Positions 7,860-15,740 are shown, counted from the stretch's first letter. The stretch is DNA of 19,352 nucleotides from an uncultured Bacteroides sp. (GCF_949298305.1 NZ_CASFWU010000054.1:1-19352); one strand, 5' to 3'. Translations and numbers: made by a program. The notes: generated by a model not told the origin, from the sequence alone.

Positions 7860-8939
7860 ATGAAACTATTTCAACGGATTACTGTAAAAGTAGGCAGTAA
7901 CGTACTGACACGGCGTGACGGCACGCTGGACGTCACCCGCATGTCCGCCCTGGTGGACCAGATAGCCGAACTGCACAAGCAGGGCACCGAAATCATCCTC
8001 GTTTCCTCGGGAGCCGTGGCCTCCGGGCGGAGCGAGGTGCGCCCTGCCCGCAAGCTGGACAGCGTGGACCAGCGCCAGCTCTTCTCCGCCGTGGGACAGG
8101 CCAAACTCATCAACCGCTACTACGAGCTCTTCCGCGAACACGGCATCGCCGTGGGACAGGTACTCACCATGAAGGAGAGCTTCGGCACCCGCCGCCACTA
8201 CCTCAACCAGAAGAACTGCATGACCGTGATGCTGGAGAACGGCGTCATCCCCATCGTCAACGAAAACGATACCATCTCCGTCAGCGAACTCATGTTCACC
8301 GACAACGACGAGCTGTCCGGCCTGATAGCCTCCATGATGGACGCGCAGGCGCTGATTATCCTCAGCAACATAGACGGCATCTACGACGGACCGCCCTCCG
8401 AGCCCGCCTCGCAGGTCATCCGCGAGATAGGCCAGGGCAAGGACCTGTCCGCCTACATCCAGGCCTCCAAGTCCAGCTTCGGCCGCGGAGGCATGCTCAC
8501 CAAGACCCACATCGCCCGCAAGGTGGCCGACGAGGGCATCAGCGTCATCATTGCCAACGGCAAGCGCGACAACATCCTGACCGACCTGGTGACGCACCCC
8601 GACACGACCCTCTGCACCCGCTTCGTGCCCGCCCCGCAGCCCGTGTCCAGCGTGAAGAAATGGATTGCCCACAGCGAAGGCTTCGCCAAGGGCGAAATCC
8701 ACATCAACCGCTGCGCCACCGAGGTGCTGTACTCGGACAAGGCCGTCAGCATCCTGCCCGTGGGCATCACCGACATCCGCGGCGAGTTCGAGAAGGATGA
8801 CATCGTGCGCATCGTCGACTTCGAGGGACGCGCCGTGGGCGTGGGAAAAGCCAACTGCGACTCCGCGCAGGCCCGCGAAAGCATGGGCAAGCACGGCAAG
8901 AAGCCCGTGGTCCACTACGACTACCTCTACATTGAATAA
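7860..8939 (+). CDS. proB: Glutamate 5-kinase
   Basis: First enzyme of proline synthesis: phosphorylates L-glutamate to gamma-glutamyl phosphate with ATP; usually feedback-inhibited by proline. The product is 359 residues, close to the E. coli length (367). The N-terminal amino-acid-kinase domain (about 1-255) shows TVKVGSNVL at the start (Lys10), ILVSSGAVASGR, and PIVNENDTIS for glutamate binding. The C-terminal part (about 270-359) looks like the PUA domain of the long ProB form, with LPVGITDIRGEFEKDDIVRI. It is followed by proA after a 123-bp spacer that contains two short tandem arrays, so the two may be expressed together. Confidence 0.95.
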   Translation: MKLFQRITVKVGSNVLTRRDGTLDVTRMSALVDQIAELHKQGTEIILVSSGAVASGRSEVRPARKLDSVDQRQLFSAVGQAKLINRYYELFREHGIAVGQVLTMKESFGTRRHYLNQKNCMTVMLENGVIPIVNENDTISVSELMFTDNDELSGLIASMMDAQALIILSNIDGIYDGPPSEPASQVIREIGQGKDLSAYIQASKSSFGRGGMLTKTHIARKVADEGISVIIANGKRDNILTDLVTHPDTTLCTRFVPAPQPVSSVKKWIAHSEGFAKGEIHINRCATEVLYSDKAVSILPVGITDIRGEFEKDDIVRIVDFEGRAVGVGKANCDSAQARESMGKHGKKPVVHYDYLYIE

Positions 8940-8940
8940 T

Positions 8941-8968
8941 GAAGAATGAGGAATGAGGAATGAAGAAT
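8941..8968. repeat. 7-bp tandem repeat, four units (GARGAAT)
   Basis: Units read GAAGAAT, GAGGAAT, GAGGAAT, GAAGAAT, starting one base after the proB stop and followed by TAACAAT, which keeps the period of seven. It is a short low-complexity array in the proB-proA spacer with no coding potential of note. Confidence 0.7.
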
Positions 8969-9020
8969 TAACAATGGACGATAACGTCCTAAGAATAATT
9001 CCAACCCATTCCCCCCGTTT

Positions 9021-9045
9021 TTAATTATTAATTATTAATTATTAA
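9021..9045. repeat. 7-bp tandem repeat, about 3.5 units (TTAATTA)
   Basis: Three exact TTAATTA units and a partial fourth lie 18 bp before the proA ATG. They follow a C-run and T-run (9012-9022). The AT-rich sequence may serve as a weakly structured translation leader for proA. Confidence 0.7.
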
Positions 9046-9062
9046 CTTTTAAAGCCTCCCCC

Positions 9063-10310
9063 ATGAACCTGAACGATACTTTCGCCGCCGTGCAGGACGC
9101 AGGCCGCGAACTCCTGGCGCTGGACGACGCCGCAATCAACCGGATACTGCTGGCCGTGGCCGACGCCGCCCTGCAAGAGACAGACTACATCCTGGCCGAG
9201 AACCGCAAGGACCTGGACCGCATGGACCCCGCCAACCCCAAATACGACCGCCTGAAGCTGACCGCCGAACGCCTGCAAGGCATCGCCGCCGACACGCGCA
9301 ACGTGGCCGGACTGCCCTCGCCGCTGGGCCGCACGCTGAAGGAGAGCACCCTGCCCAACGGACTGCGCCTGAAGCGCGTCAGCGTGCCCTTCGGCGTCAT
9401 CGGCATCATCTACGAGGCCCGTCCCAACGTCAGCTTCGACGTGTTCTCGCTCTGCCTGAAGAGCGGCAACGCCTGCATCCTGAAGGGAGGCAGCGACGCC
9501 GACTGCTCCAACCGCGCCATCGTGGACGTCATCCACCGCGTGCTCGGGCGCTTCGGCGTCAACCCGCACATCGTGGAGCTGCTGCCCGCCGACCGCGAAG
9601 CCACCGCCCAGCTGCTCCACGCCGACCGCTACGTAGACCTGCTGATACCCCGCGGCAGCGGCAGCCTCATCAACTTCGTGCGCCAGAACGCCACCATCCC
9701 CGTCATCGAGACGGGCGCCGGCATCTGCCACACCTACTTCGACCGCTACGGCGACCTCGCCAAGGGCGCCCCCATCGTGAACAATGCCAAGACGCGCCGC
9801 GTCAGCGTCTGCAACGCGCTGGACTGCCTCATCGTGGACGCCTCCCGCCTGGCCGACCTGCCCCGCCTCTGCGCCCCGCTGCAGGAGAGCCGCGTCGTCA
9901 TCTGCGCCGACGGCCCCGCCTACGCCGCCCTCGACGGGCACTACCCCGCCCCGCTGCTGCAACCGGCCACGGACGAGGACTTCGGCACCGAGTTCCTGGA
10001 CTACAAGATGGCCGTCAAGACCGTCGGCTCCATCGACGAGGCCCTGGCCCACATCCGCCGCTACGGCTCGCGCCACAGCGAGTGCATCGTGACCGAAAAC
10101 AAGGAGCACGCCGCCCGCTTCTGCCGCGACGTGGACGCCGCCTGCGTCTACGTCAACGCCCCCACCTCGTTCACCGACGGCGCGCAGTTCGGCCTGGGCG
10201 CCGAGATAGGCATCAGCACCCAGAAGCTGCACGCCCGCGGCCCCATGGCCCTGGAGGAAATCACCACCTACAAGTGGATTGTCGAGGGCGAGGGACAGAT
10301 ACGGAAGTAA
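9063..10310 (+). CDS. proA: Gamma-glutamyl phosphate reductase
   Basis: Second step of proline synthesis: NADPH-dependent reduction of gamma-glutamyl phosphate to glutamate-5-semialdehyde, which cyclises to pyrroline-5-carboxylate. It is 415 residues, as in other ProA proteins, and belongs to the aldehyde dehydrogenase superfamily. Visible blocks are PFGVIGIIYEARPNV (about 107-121), the nucleotide-binding GNACILKGGSDA (about 136-147), LIPRGSGSLI, and VSVCNALDCLIVD with the probable catalytic Cys at residue 250, then FGLGAEIGISTQKLHARGPM near the C terminus. The start at ATG 9063 gives the usual N terminus. It converges on the porin gene with only 4 bp between stop codons, and no terminator is visible between them. 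Confidence 0.96.
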   Translation: MNLNDTFAAVQDAGRELLALDDAAINRILLAVADAALQETDYILAENRKDLDRMDPANPKYDRLKLTAERLQGIAADTRNVAGLPSPLGRTLKESTLPNGLRLKRVSVPFGVIGIIYEARPNVSFDVFSLCLKSGNACILKGGSDADCSNRAIVDVIHRVLGRFGVNPHIVELLPADREATAQLLHADRYVDLLIPRGSGSLINFVRQNATIPVIETGAGICHTYFDRYGDLAKGAPIVNNAKTRRVSVCNALDCLIVDASRLADLPRLCAPLQESRVVICADGPAYAALDGHYPAPLLQPATDEDFGTEFLDYKMAVKTVGSIDEALAHIRRYGSRHSECIVTENKEHAARFCRDVDAACVYVNAPTSFTDGAQFGLGAEIGISTQKLHARGPMALEEITTYKWIVEGEGQIRK

Positions 10311-10314
10311 GGAA

Positions 10315-11514
10315 TCAGAACACGGGAATCGTATAGACCAGGCCCAGCGAGACGCGCTGCGTGGAGTAGCCCTCGGCGCCCAGCGAGCGGGCACGGGCGG
10401 TGAGGCCGTAGTTCTTGTAGACCAGGTGCAGGAAGATGCGCAGCTCGCTGTTCTTCATCGGAAAATATTCCCCGCAAAGCTGCACGTTCCACGTGCGGCG
10501 GTAAAGGCCCTTCTCGTAAGGGCCGTTTTCTTTATACACGCTGCCCGTCTCGTAGGCGCCCTTGGCATAGACGTTCCAGTGGGGATGGATGCGGTAGTCG
10601 AAGTTCAGGATGGTGGTGAAGTAGGACACGTGCTGCGCCGTCACGCCGCCGTCGGGCAGCGAGGCCGAAAGCTCGCTCACCAGCCCCTTGCAGTCTATCC
10701 CCTCGCGCGAGTACATGAAGTCCACGTAGGCCACCACGGGGCCCTTCTCCCACACGTTGCCCGCCGTCAGGTACAGGATGTCGCGCTTGCGCGCCAGCTC
10801 GCCCCAGGAGACGGAGTAGCGCAGGTTCAGCCCGCGGTCCAGGAAGTACCCGTCCCAGTTGACGGTGGACAGCACGGGCACGCGCACCTTGCCCACGCCC
10901 TCGGGCGGGCCGTAGAGGAAGGCGCCGTCGTCCTTGGCGGCCGAGTTGTTCACCACCTGCAGGTTCAGCGTCTGCGTGGGCGAGAAGTTGACGGCCCCGT
11001 TCACACCGGCCTGGTAGCAGTCTATGTAGTTGTTGAAGTCGCTGAACTCGCGCACGCGGATGGCGTTCACCCAGTACTCGTAGCCGCTGAGCTGGATGGC
11101 CTGCTTGCCCGCGGTGAGGGTGAAGTGCGGGTTCATGCGCCAGGCCACCGAGGCCACCTCGACCGACGAGGAGAGGTTGTCCAGCGCATGGGGGTTGCTG
11201 TACTTGTTGAACGACTGGCGGAAGTGGTAGGAGAAGTTCTTGCCGAAGTCGCCCAACAGTTCCAGGCGCACGCCGTTTATCTTGAAGGCGGCCTCGTCCA
11301 GCGAGCCGTCCTTGAACTTGGCGGCCGCCGAGGTATAGAACTGCAGGTTCATGCTGCTGGAGCTGATGGACTTTCCGCCCTTGGTGAAGCGTTCCAGCAA
11401 CGTGCGCCCCTCTTCGGGCTCTATCAGCGGTTCCTGCGCCCGCACACCCGTCCAGGCCGCCAGCAGGCAGGCTCCGAACAGGATTTTCGTCAGATGGTTA
11501 CAACGTCTGTTCAT
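10315..11514 (-). CDS. Outer-membrane porin, OprO/OprP (phosphate-selective porin) type
   Basis: A 399-residue predicted beta-barrel channel. The N terminus is a signal peptide with a hydrophobic stretch at about residues 10-22, cleaved near VRAQ (24-27). The mature protein has alternating amphipathic strands: SSSMNLQFYTSAAAKF, FSYHFRQSFNKYSNP, FTLTAGKQAIQLSG. The ending LGLVYTIPVF, with a terminal Phe, is typical of outer-membrane barrels. The LTAGKQ segment and overall layout fit the Porin_O_P family. Substrate cannot be read from the sequence; many Bacteroidetes members are not demonstrated phosphate channels. It is transcribed toward proA and is separated from the GH109 gene by 521 bp, so it is probably a single-gene unit. 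Confidence 0.8.
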   Translation of the reverse strand: MNRRCNHLTKILFGACLLAAWTGVRAQEPLIEPEEGRTLLERFTKGGKSISSSSMNLQFYTSAAAKFKDGSLDEAAFKINGVRLELLGDFGKNFSYHFRQSFNKYSNPHALDNLSSSVEVASVAWRMNPHFTLTAGKQAIQLSGYEYWVNAIRVREFSDFNNYIDCYQAGVNGAVNFSPTQTLNLQVVNNSAAKDDGAFLYGPPEGVGKVRVPVLSTVNWDGYFLDRGLNLRYSVSWGELARKRDILYLTAGNVWEKGPVVAYVDFMYSREGIDCKGLVSELSASLPDGGVTAQHVSYFTTILNFDYRIHPHWNVYAKGAYETGSVYKENGPYEKGLYRRTWNVQLCGEYFPMKNSELRIFLHLVYKNYGLTARARSLGAEGYSTQRVSLGLVYTIPVF

Positions 11515-11590
11515 ATCGGTAGGTGGATTGGTAAATCAAAATAAAGGCTGCCGCAAAGAGGGGGAGGCCGCCCCGTCGCCGCTCCTTCCA

Positions 11591-11598
11591 CAAATGTA
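11591..11598 (-). promoter_or_regulatory. Possible -7 promoter box for the porin gene
   Basis: On the - strand TACATTTG fits TAnnTTTG and lies 76 bp before the porin ATG. The -33 position is not a good match, so this rests on the -7 box and location. Confidence 0.45.
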
Positions 11599-11792
11599 AG
11601 GATTTCATTCCGAAGTAGGAACAGGCGGGAGCGTTATTTCCGGCAGACATGTTCTGAAACACCCGCCGGGCAGCGGCCGCGCCGCCCCCCTCTGCCGGGG
11701 CACGGCCGCAGCAACATAACGCCGGAGCGGCTCTTTTGTTTCGCGCCGGCGGAAAAAAAGGCGGGAAAGCCGGCATCCGGCCGCCCCTTGCC

Positions 11793-11880
11793 GACCATGC
11801 AAGCACGGTGCGCGGACCATGCAAGCACGGTGCACGGACCATGCAGGCACGGTGCGCGGACCATGCAGGCACGGTGCTCC
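11793..11880. repeat. 22-bp tandem repeat, four units
   Basis: Four adjacent 22-bp units begin at 11793, 11815, 11837 and 11859, each opening GACCATGC(A/A or A/G)GCACGGTG and ending with a GC-rich tetranucleotide (CGCG, CACG, CGCG, then CTCC in the last). Units 1-2 have AAGCAC and units 3-4 AGGCAC, suggesting duplication of neighbouring units. Sequences related to the unit occur at bases 1-16 (GCGCGGACCGTGCAGG) and, as CAGGCACGGT, in the inverted repeat at 6415. The spacing does not fit a CRISPR array, since there are no unique spacers. Confidence 0.85.
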
Positions 11881-11923
11881 CCCCTCCATCGCACACTTCC
11901 ACGACCCCCTTCAGCAAGGTGCC

Positions 11924-11987
11924 AAAAAAGGCGGGTACACCGCGACGAGGCGGCCGACGTGTGCCGCTGTGTCGGGGTGTACCCGCC
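11924..11987 (-). terminator. Intrinsic terminator of the GH109 gene
   Basis: On the - strand a 17-bp stem with one mismatch (11971-11987 pairing with 11930-11946, core GGTGTACCCGC/GCGGGTACACC) closes a 24-nt loop and runs straight into six T residues (11924-11929). It begins 48 bp after the GH109 stop codon. Geometry and strand make this the best terminator in the window. Confidence 0.8.
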
Positions 11988-12035
11988 CGTGGGGTTATTG
12001 GCGGGGATGCAGGCAGGGCCCGCGTTCCCGTCCGG

Positions 12036-13589
12036 TTACTTCTTGGCAGCTTCCTGCGCCCATTCCTTGGCGCCCTGCTCCTTCAGCTTGGCGGTGAAGG
12101 CCTTGGCCTTTTCCATCGCCTCAGCCTCGTCTTCGGGGCTGGCGTAGGCGTGCTTGTAGCCCTTCACTACGTTCCACTCGCCGCGGGTGAAGTCGGGGAA
12201 CTCAACGGCAGCGCAGCCGTTGTCCATCGAGAGCTCGCCCAGTTCGGCCAGACAGCACCACTCGGCCAGGTCGTAAACGTCCATATCGAGGGGCAGACCG
12301 TTCTGGAGGCAGTAGACCAGACGGCTGTCCATGATGAAGTCCATACCGCCGTGGCCGCCCACTTCCTTGGCCATCTCGCCGTACTTCTTCAGGATGGGGT
12401 GCTGGTATTTCTCAACCAATGCCTGCATCTCGGCAGCGGGCAGGAAGCCGTGCGAGCTCAGGTTGTCCACCTTGGGCTGTACGCCCGACGCGCTCATCTG
12501 TGCGGCATCCAGCGCATAGCCTTCTACGGGATACTTGTTGGCGAAGCCCTTGGTACCGGTCAGCTGGTAGAGGCGGTTGTAGGGCTGGGGAGTCATGACG
12601 TTGTGCTGTATTTCGATGACCTTGCCGTTGGCGGTGCGAATGAGGGTGGTGGTGTGGTCGCCGTTGCGGAAGTTGTTGCAGGTGGAGTCTGTGCGGGCCT
12701 CAACCAGCGCCTTGCCCACAACGGACTTGGTATCCATGGCCACCAGCGTAGTCATGCGGTCGCCGCGGTGAATGTCGAGCGCCTGTGCCACGGGGCCAAG
12801 GCCGTGAGTGGCATAAACGTCGCCGCGATGGCGCATGTTGTACTCCAGACGCCAGCCCAGCTTGTCGTTCTCGCCGGTCTTCCAGTACCAGTCCCAGAAG
12901 TCGCTCAGGTTGTGGATGTAGGCTCCCTGTGCACGGATTACTTCGCCGAACACGCCGTTCTGGGCCATGTTCAGGGTGTTCATCTCGAACCAGTCGTAGC
13001 AGCAGTTCTCCAGAATCATGCAGTGCTTGCGGGTCTTCTCGCTCAGGTCGATAAGCTCCCAGCACTCCTTCAGGTTCATGGCCGAGGGCACCTCGATGGC
13101 TACGTTCTTGCCGTTCTCCAGCGCACACTTGGCAATGGGGAAGTGGTGGAGCCAGTCGGCGGCGATGTAAACCAGGTCGATGTCGTCACGCTTGCAGAGT
13201 TCTTCGTAGCCCTTCTCGCCGGAGTAGGTGGCAGCCTTGGGCATGGAAGCGGCCTTCAGGAACTGCTGGCAGGCCTCGGCACGCTCGGGGATGTAGTCGC
13301 AGAGGGCCACAATCTGCACACCGGGAATATATGTGAAGCGCTGCACGGCTCCGGGGCCGCGCATGCCCAGTCCTACGAATCCTACACGTACAACCTCCAT
13401 CTTCGGAGTAGTCAGTCCCAGCACGCTCTTCTGTCCTTCGGGACGGGCGGGTGACTGTACCACGATGGTACCGTTTTTCCATTCCCACTGCGTGCCTTTG
13501 TCGTTGGTCTGCACCTGAGAGGCAGGCTGCGTTGAGCATGCGCCCAAAGCCAGACACACGGCAAACAATAAAGTTCCAATTTTTCTCAT
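12036..13589 (-). CDS. GH109-type Gfo/Idh/MocA-fold lipoprotein (probable alpha-N-acetylgalactosaminidase)
   Basis: A 517-residue lipoprotein with an NAD-dependent oxidoreductase fold. SPII signal: hydrophobic residues 7-15 then LGAC, with Cys18 lipidated. A linker of about 45 residues leads into a Rossmann domain, GFVGLGMRG (70-78), with ALCDY at 95-99. The C-terminal domain has motifs I associate with glycoside hydrolase family 109: AIEVPSAM (Glu166), HNLSDFWDWYWK (226-237) and YATHGLGPVAQALDIHRGDRM (His262). GH109 enzymes use NAD+ in a redox elimination/addition mechanism; the Elizabethkingia enzyme removes terminal alpha-GalNAc, including blood-group A antigen. It is longer than typical members because of the N-terminal linker and a charged helical tail. 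The neighbouring GH110 gene supports a glycan-trimming role. The substrate is inferred; other Gfo/Idh/MocA sugar oxidoreductases are the alternative. Confidence 0.82.
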   Translation of the reverse strand: MRKIGTLLFAVCLALGACSTQPASQVQTNDKGTQWEWKNGTIVVQSPARPEGQKSVLGLTTPKMEVVRVGFVGLGMRGPGAVQRFTYIPGVQIVALCDYIPERAEACQQFLKAASMPKAATYSGEKGYEELCKRDDIDLVYIAADWLHHFPIAKCALENGKNVAIEVPSAMNLKECWELIDLSEKTRKHCMILENCCYDWFEMNTLNMAQNGVFGEVIRAQGAYIHNLSDFWDWYWKTGENDKLGWRLEYNMRHRGDVYATHGLGPVAQALDIHRGDRMTTLVAMDTKSVVGKALVEARTDSTCNNFRNGDHTTTLIRTANGKVIEIQHNVMTPQPYNRLYQLTGTKGFANKYPVEGYALDAAQMSASGVQPKVDNLSSHGFLPAAEMQALVEKYQHPILKKYGEMAKEVGGHGGMDFIMDSRLVYCLQNGLPLDMDVYDLAEWCCLAELGELSMDNGCAAVEFPDFTRGEWNVVKGYKHAYASPEDEAEAMEKAKAFTAKLKEQGAKEWAQEAAKK

Positions 13590-13628
13590 GATTTTTTTCG
13601 TTTTAGATTAGAAAATATAAATAGTTCA

Positions 13629-13659
13629 CAAATATAGTAAAGTATGGTTTACGAACCAA
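13629..13659 (-). promoter_or_regulatory. Bacteroidetes-type promoter for the GH109 gene
   Basis: On the - strand TTG (13657-13659), 20 bp, then TATATTTG (13629-13636). Both boxes and spacing fit the primary sigma consensus. The -7 box is 39 bp before the GH109 ATG, leaving an A/T-rich leader of about 30 nt. It means GH109 need not depend on read-through from the GH110 gene. Confidence 0.72.
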
Positions 13660-13704
13660 CAGTTTCCCCAAATCCTTTTCCCACAGGGGCAAAGAAAAGC
13701 CGTT

Positions 13705-15507
13705 TCATTCAGAAATGGAGACATTCGTCACCCGCTCCAGCAGGAAGCGGCTGCGGTTGGGGTGGAAGGGCGGGTATTCGGTGTTGGTGCGGATGGTATT
13801 GTTTCGGAACACCAGCCCGTCCACCGACTTGGCGTAGAGGATGGGGGCGTCGAAGGTGTCGAACTCGTTCTGCTCGATGACGATGCCGCCCCCGGGGCCG
13901 CCGTGGAAGTAGGCCTGCTGCTTGTCCAGCTCGGGTATCTCGGGGTAGATGGAGATGACGGCATTGGTGAACTGGTAGAGGCTGGTGAGGGCGTTGATGA
14001 AGCGGTTGCCGCGGATGACGACGTTGCGGCAGGCGCCCGTCTCGTACCAGCCGTTGCAGTCGCCGCAGAGCAGGATGGCCGTGCCCGAGGTGTGGTCGAA
14101 GGTGTTGCCCTCAACCAGCGTGGGGCGCGGGGTGCTGAAGAGGGCTCCGCGCGCGCGGTTGTTGCGGATGAGGTTGCCCGTGAACTCCACTTCGGGCGCC
14201 CACGTCAGGTTCTCGATGCCGAAGCCGGCCTCGGGGGTGATGCCGGCCTCCAGCGGACGGCGGAAGGTGATGGCAAACTCGCGCGCGCCCTTCACGGCGG
14301 ACTTGTCATAGGGACGGATGGAGTCTATCACGTTGGCCGCGCCCACGGTCTCCATGGTGCGCGAGCGGACAAACTGCACCTCGTCGCCCGCGCGGCCCCA
14401 CTCGAAGCCCCAGGCCTGGTCGTGCATGTAGCGTGCCACGAGGGTACGGTCGTCCGGGCGGGCAATGACCTTCAGGTAGGTGCCGTGCACGTTGATGGCG
14501 TCGTCCATCATGCCCTCGTAGAGGCCGTTGCGCGACACGATGCGTCCCTTGCAGCCCGAGAAGTGGGTGGCGTCGGCCTGCGTGGTGAAGTAGCGCGGGT
14601 CGTCGTCGCCCTTCAGGCAGACGCTGAAGCGCTCCAGCGTGATGTTCTCGCAGAGCTGTGCCAGCAGGCCCATGCCTTCGGCGTAGTGTACCTGTATGTT
14701 CTCCAGGCGGGTGTCGGTGTTGTGGGAGAGGAAGAGCCCCGGGGCGGGACGTCCCCAGCCGCGCATCACGAAGATGGTGCCCGGTGTGAGTTTCTCGTCC
14801 TTCCACTCGGGTGCCAGCACCATGCCTTTCTTGATGGCGCGCGCTCCCTTGGTGTTGCAGCCGCGGTCTCCGGCGTTGTGGACGATGCGGCGGGTCTCCT
14901 TCTCGAAGGGGATGCCCCAGCTGTGGCGCACGGTCCAGCCGCCGCCGTAGGCCTCGAAGACACTGTCCTTGCCGATGCGCCACTTCACCCACGGAGCGGG
15001 CCGGAAGATGATGCCCCGCTGGGGGTCGCTGGAGATGATTTCCACCTGCGCGATGTGGGGATTGGCGAAGTCGATGCTGAAGTTCTTCAGCGTGCAGCCC
15101 TCGGAACGGAGCAGCGAGACGGGCAGCATGCGCCCGTGGAAGACGAACGACGCGCCGCCGCCGTCCACCGTGAGGCGCCGGAAGCCTTCGAGCGGAAGGC
15201 CCACGTGCTTGGGATTGTCCTGGTCGTGGTTGGAAATGTAATACTCGCGCTCGGCCGAGCCTTTCTCATAGAAGTTGTACGTGCCCTCGTGGAAGCGGAT
15301 GACAATGCTGTCGCCTTCGCGGCATTCTTCCTTCACCTTGTCCAGCAACTTCTGGAGCAGGGGCGAGGCGTTCTTCGGGCTGCCGGCCTTCAGGCCGTAG
15401 TAGGCCACGTCGTACACTCTGGTCTCCTGCGCCCGGACCGACAGGCCGGCACAGAGAAAACACCATACAAGCAAGAGGGAGATTTTTCCCGGGGAATGTG
15501 CATTCAT
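13705..15507 (-). CDS. GH110-type alpha-1,3-galactosidase, secreted
   Basis: A 600-residue predicted right-handed parallel beta-helix protein that I match to glycoside hydrolase family 110 (GalA/GalB), inverting exo-alpha-1,3-galactosidases that remove terminal alpha-1,3-Gal, including the blood-group B determinant. A signal peptide (about residues 1-26, ending VRA before QE) lacks a lipobox, so the enzyme is probably periplasmic. Helix-repeat strands recur: LTVDGGGASFVFHG, TLKNFSIDF, LENIQVHYAEGMG, VEFTGNLIRNNRARG, VVIRGNRFINAL, IVIEQNEFDTF, LVFRNNTIRTN. The EGMMDDAINVHGTY block holds Asp335-Asp336, at the kind of site proposed for the catalytic acids of GH110. The length equals known Bacteroides members. 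Whether it is of the strictly branched-B type (GalA) or also takes linear substrates (GalB) cannot be told. The GH109 gene lies 115 bp downstream. Confidence 0.85.
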   Translation of the reverse strand: MNAHSPGKISLLLVWCFLCAGLSVRAQETRVYDVAYYGLKAGSPKNASPLLQKLLDKVKEECREGDSIVIRFHEGTYNFYEKGSAEREYYISNHDQDNPKHVGLPLEGFRRLTVDGGGASFVFHGRMLPVSLLRSEGCTLKNFSIDFANPHIAQVEIISSDPQRGIIFRPAPWVKWRIGKDSVFEAYGGGWTVRHSWGIPFEKETRRIVHNAGDRGCNTKGARAIKKGMVLAPEWKDEKLTPGTIFVMRGWGRPAPGLFLSHNTDTRLENIQVHYAEGMGLLAQLCENITLERFSVCLKGDDDPRYFTTQADATHFSGCKGRIVSRNGLYEGMMDDAINVHGTYLKVIARPDDRTLVARYMHDQAWGFEWGRAGDEVQFVRSRTMETVGAANVIDSIRPYDKSAVKGAREFAITFRRPLEAGITPEAGFGIENLTWAPEVEFTGNLIRNNRARGALFSTPRPTLVEGNTFDHTSGTAILLCGDCNGWYETGACRNVVIRGNRFINALTSLYQFTNAVISIYPEIPELDKQQAYFHGGPGGGIVIEQNEFDTFDAPILYAKSVDGLVFRNNTIRTNTEYPPFHPNRSRFLLERVTNVSISE

Positions 15508-15593
15508 CTGATTCTATCCGTTGACTAAGGTTACAATAAGCAAAGGTTCCTTTTGAGAGGGGGGGCAACGCCGCCCGCCGTCCGATTCGGGCG

Positions 15594-15625
15594 CAAAGAT
15601 AGTAAAAGGCAAGTGCAGAGGCAAA
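15594..15625 (-). promoter_or_regulatory. Consensus promoter for the GH110 gene
   Basis: On the - strand TTTG (15622-15625), exactly 20 bp, then TATCTTTG (15594-15601) and C. This is the best match in the window to the Bacteroidetes TTTG-N19/21-TAnnTTTG consensus. It lies 86 bp before the GH110 ATG, so the leader is about 75-80 nt and includes a G/C-run segment (15559-15580). Confidence 0.78.
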
Positions 15626-15740
15626 CGAAAACGGAGTTTTCTGGCCGGGCCATGCCGGGCCGTATCCCATTTCTTATCCAAAGAGAGTAATTTTTGCCTA
15701 TCTCTTTGACGGCAAGGAGGTACTTTTCGCATTTTATCCC

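Larger units (their letters stand above)
11515..12035. other. 521-bp non-coding region with repeats, a promoter and a terminator
   Basis: No credible gene. From the porin outward it holds a leader of about 70 nt and the porin -7 box (11591-11598), a GC-rich stretch (11655-11790), four 22-bp tandem units (11793-11880), and the terminator of the GH109 gene (11924-11987). The open frames across the repeats arise because a 22-bp unit cycles through all three frames, giving repeated HGP/RACMV strings; these are not protein-like. Confidence 0.65.

Noticed and set aside
11793..11880. A small CRISPR-like array
   Set aside because: Units are directly adjacent with no unique spacers and no cas gene is in the window.
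11605..11917. Short open frames with repeated HRACMV/PCLHGP strings
   Set aside because: Produced by a 22-bp DNA repeat read in rotating frames; three overlapping frames show the same words, which is a mark of non-coding repeats.
11736..13454. A 572-codon open frame running through the repeats and antisense to GH109
   Set aside because: It crosses the 22-bp array and a terminator and gives a biased composition; the opposite frame is a clear lipoprotein enzyme.
10315..15507. A polysaccharide utilisation locus around the porin and glycosidases
   Set aside because: No SusC/SusD pair, no hybrid two-component or ECF sigma/anti-sigma gene is present, and a terminator separates the porin from the glycosidases.
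13762..15528. A 588-codon open frame antisense to the GH110 gene
   Set aside because: It mirrors the GC-rich wobble positions of the real gene, has a Val/Gly/Ala/His-rich low-complexity product and no recognisable motif; the - strand product has a signal peptide and GH110 motifs.
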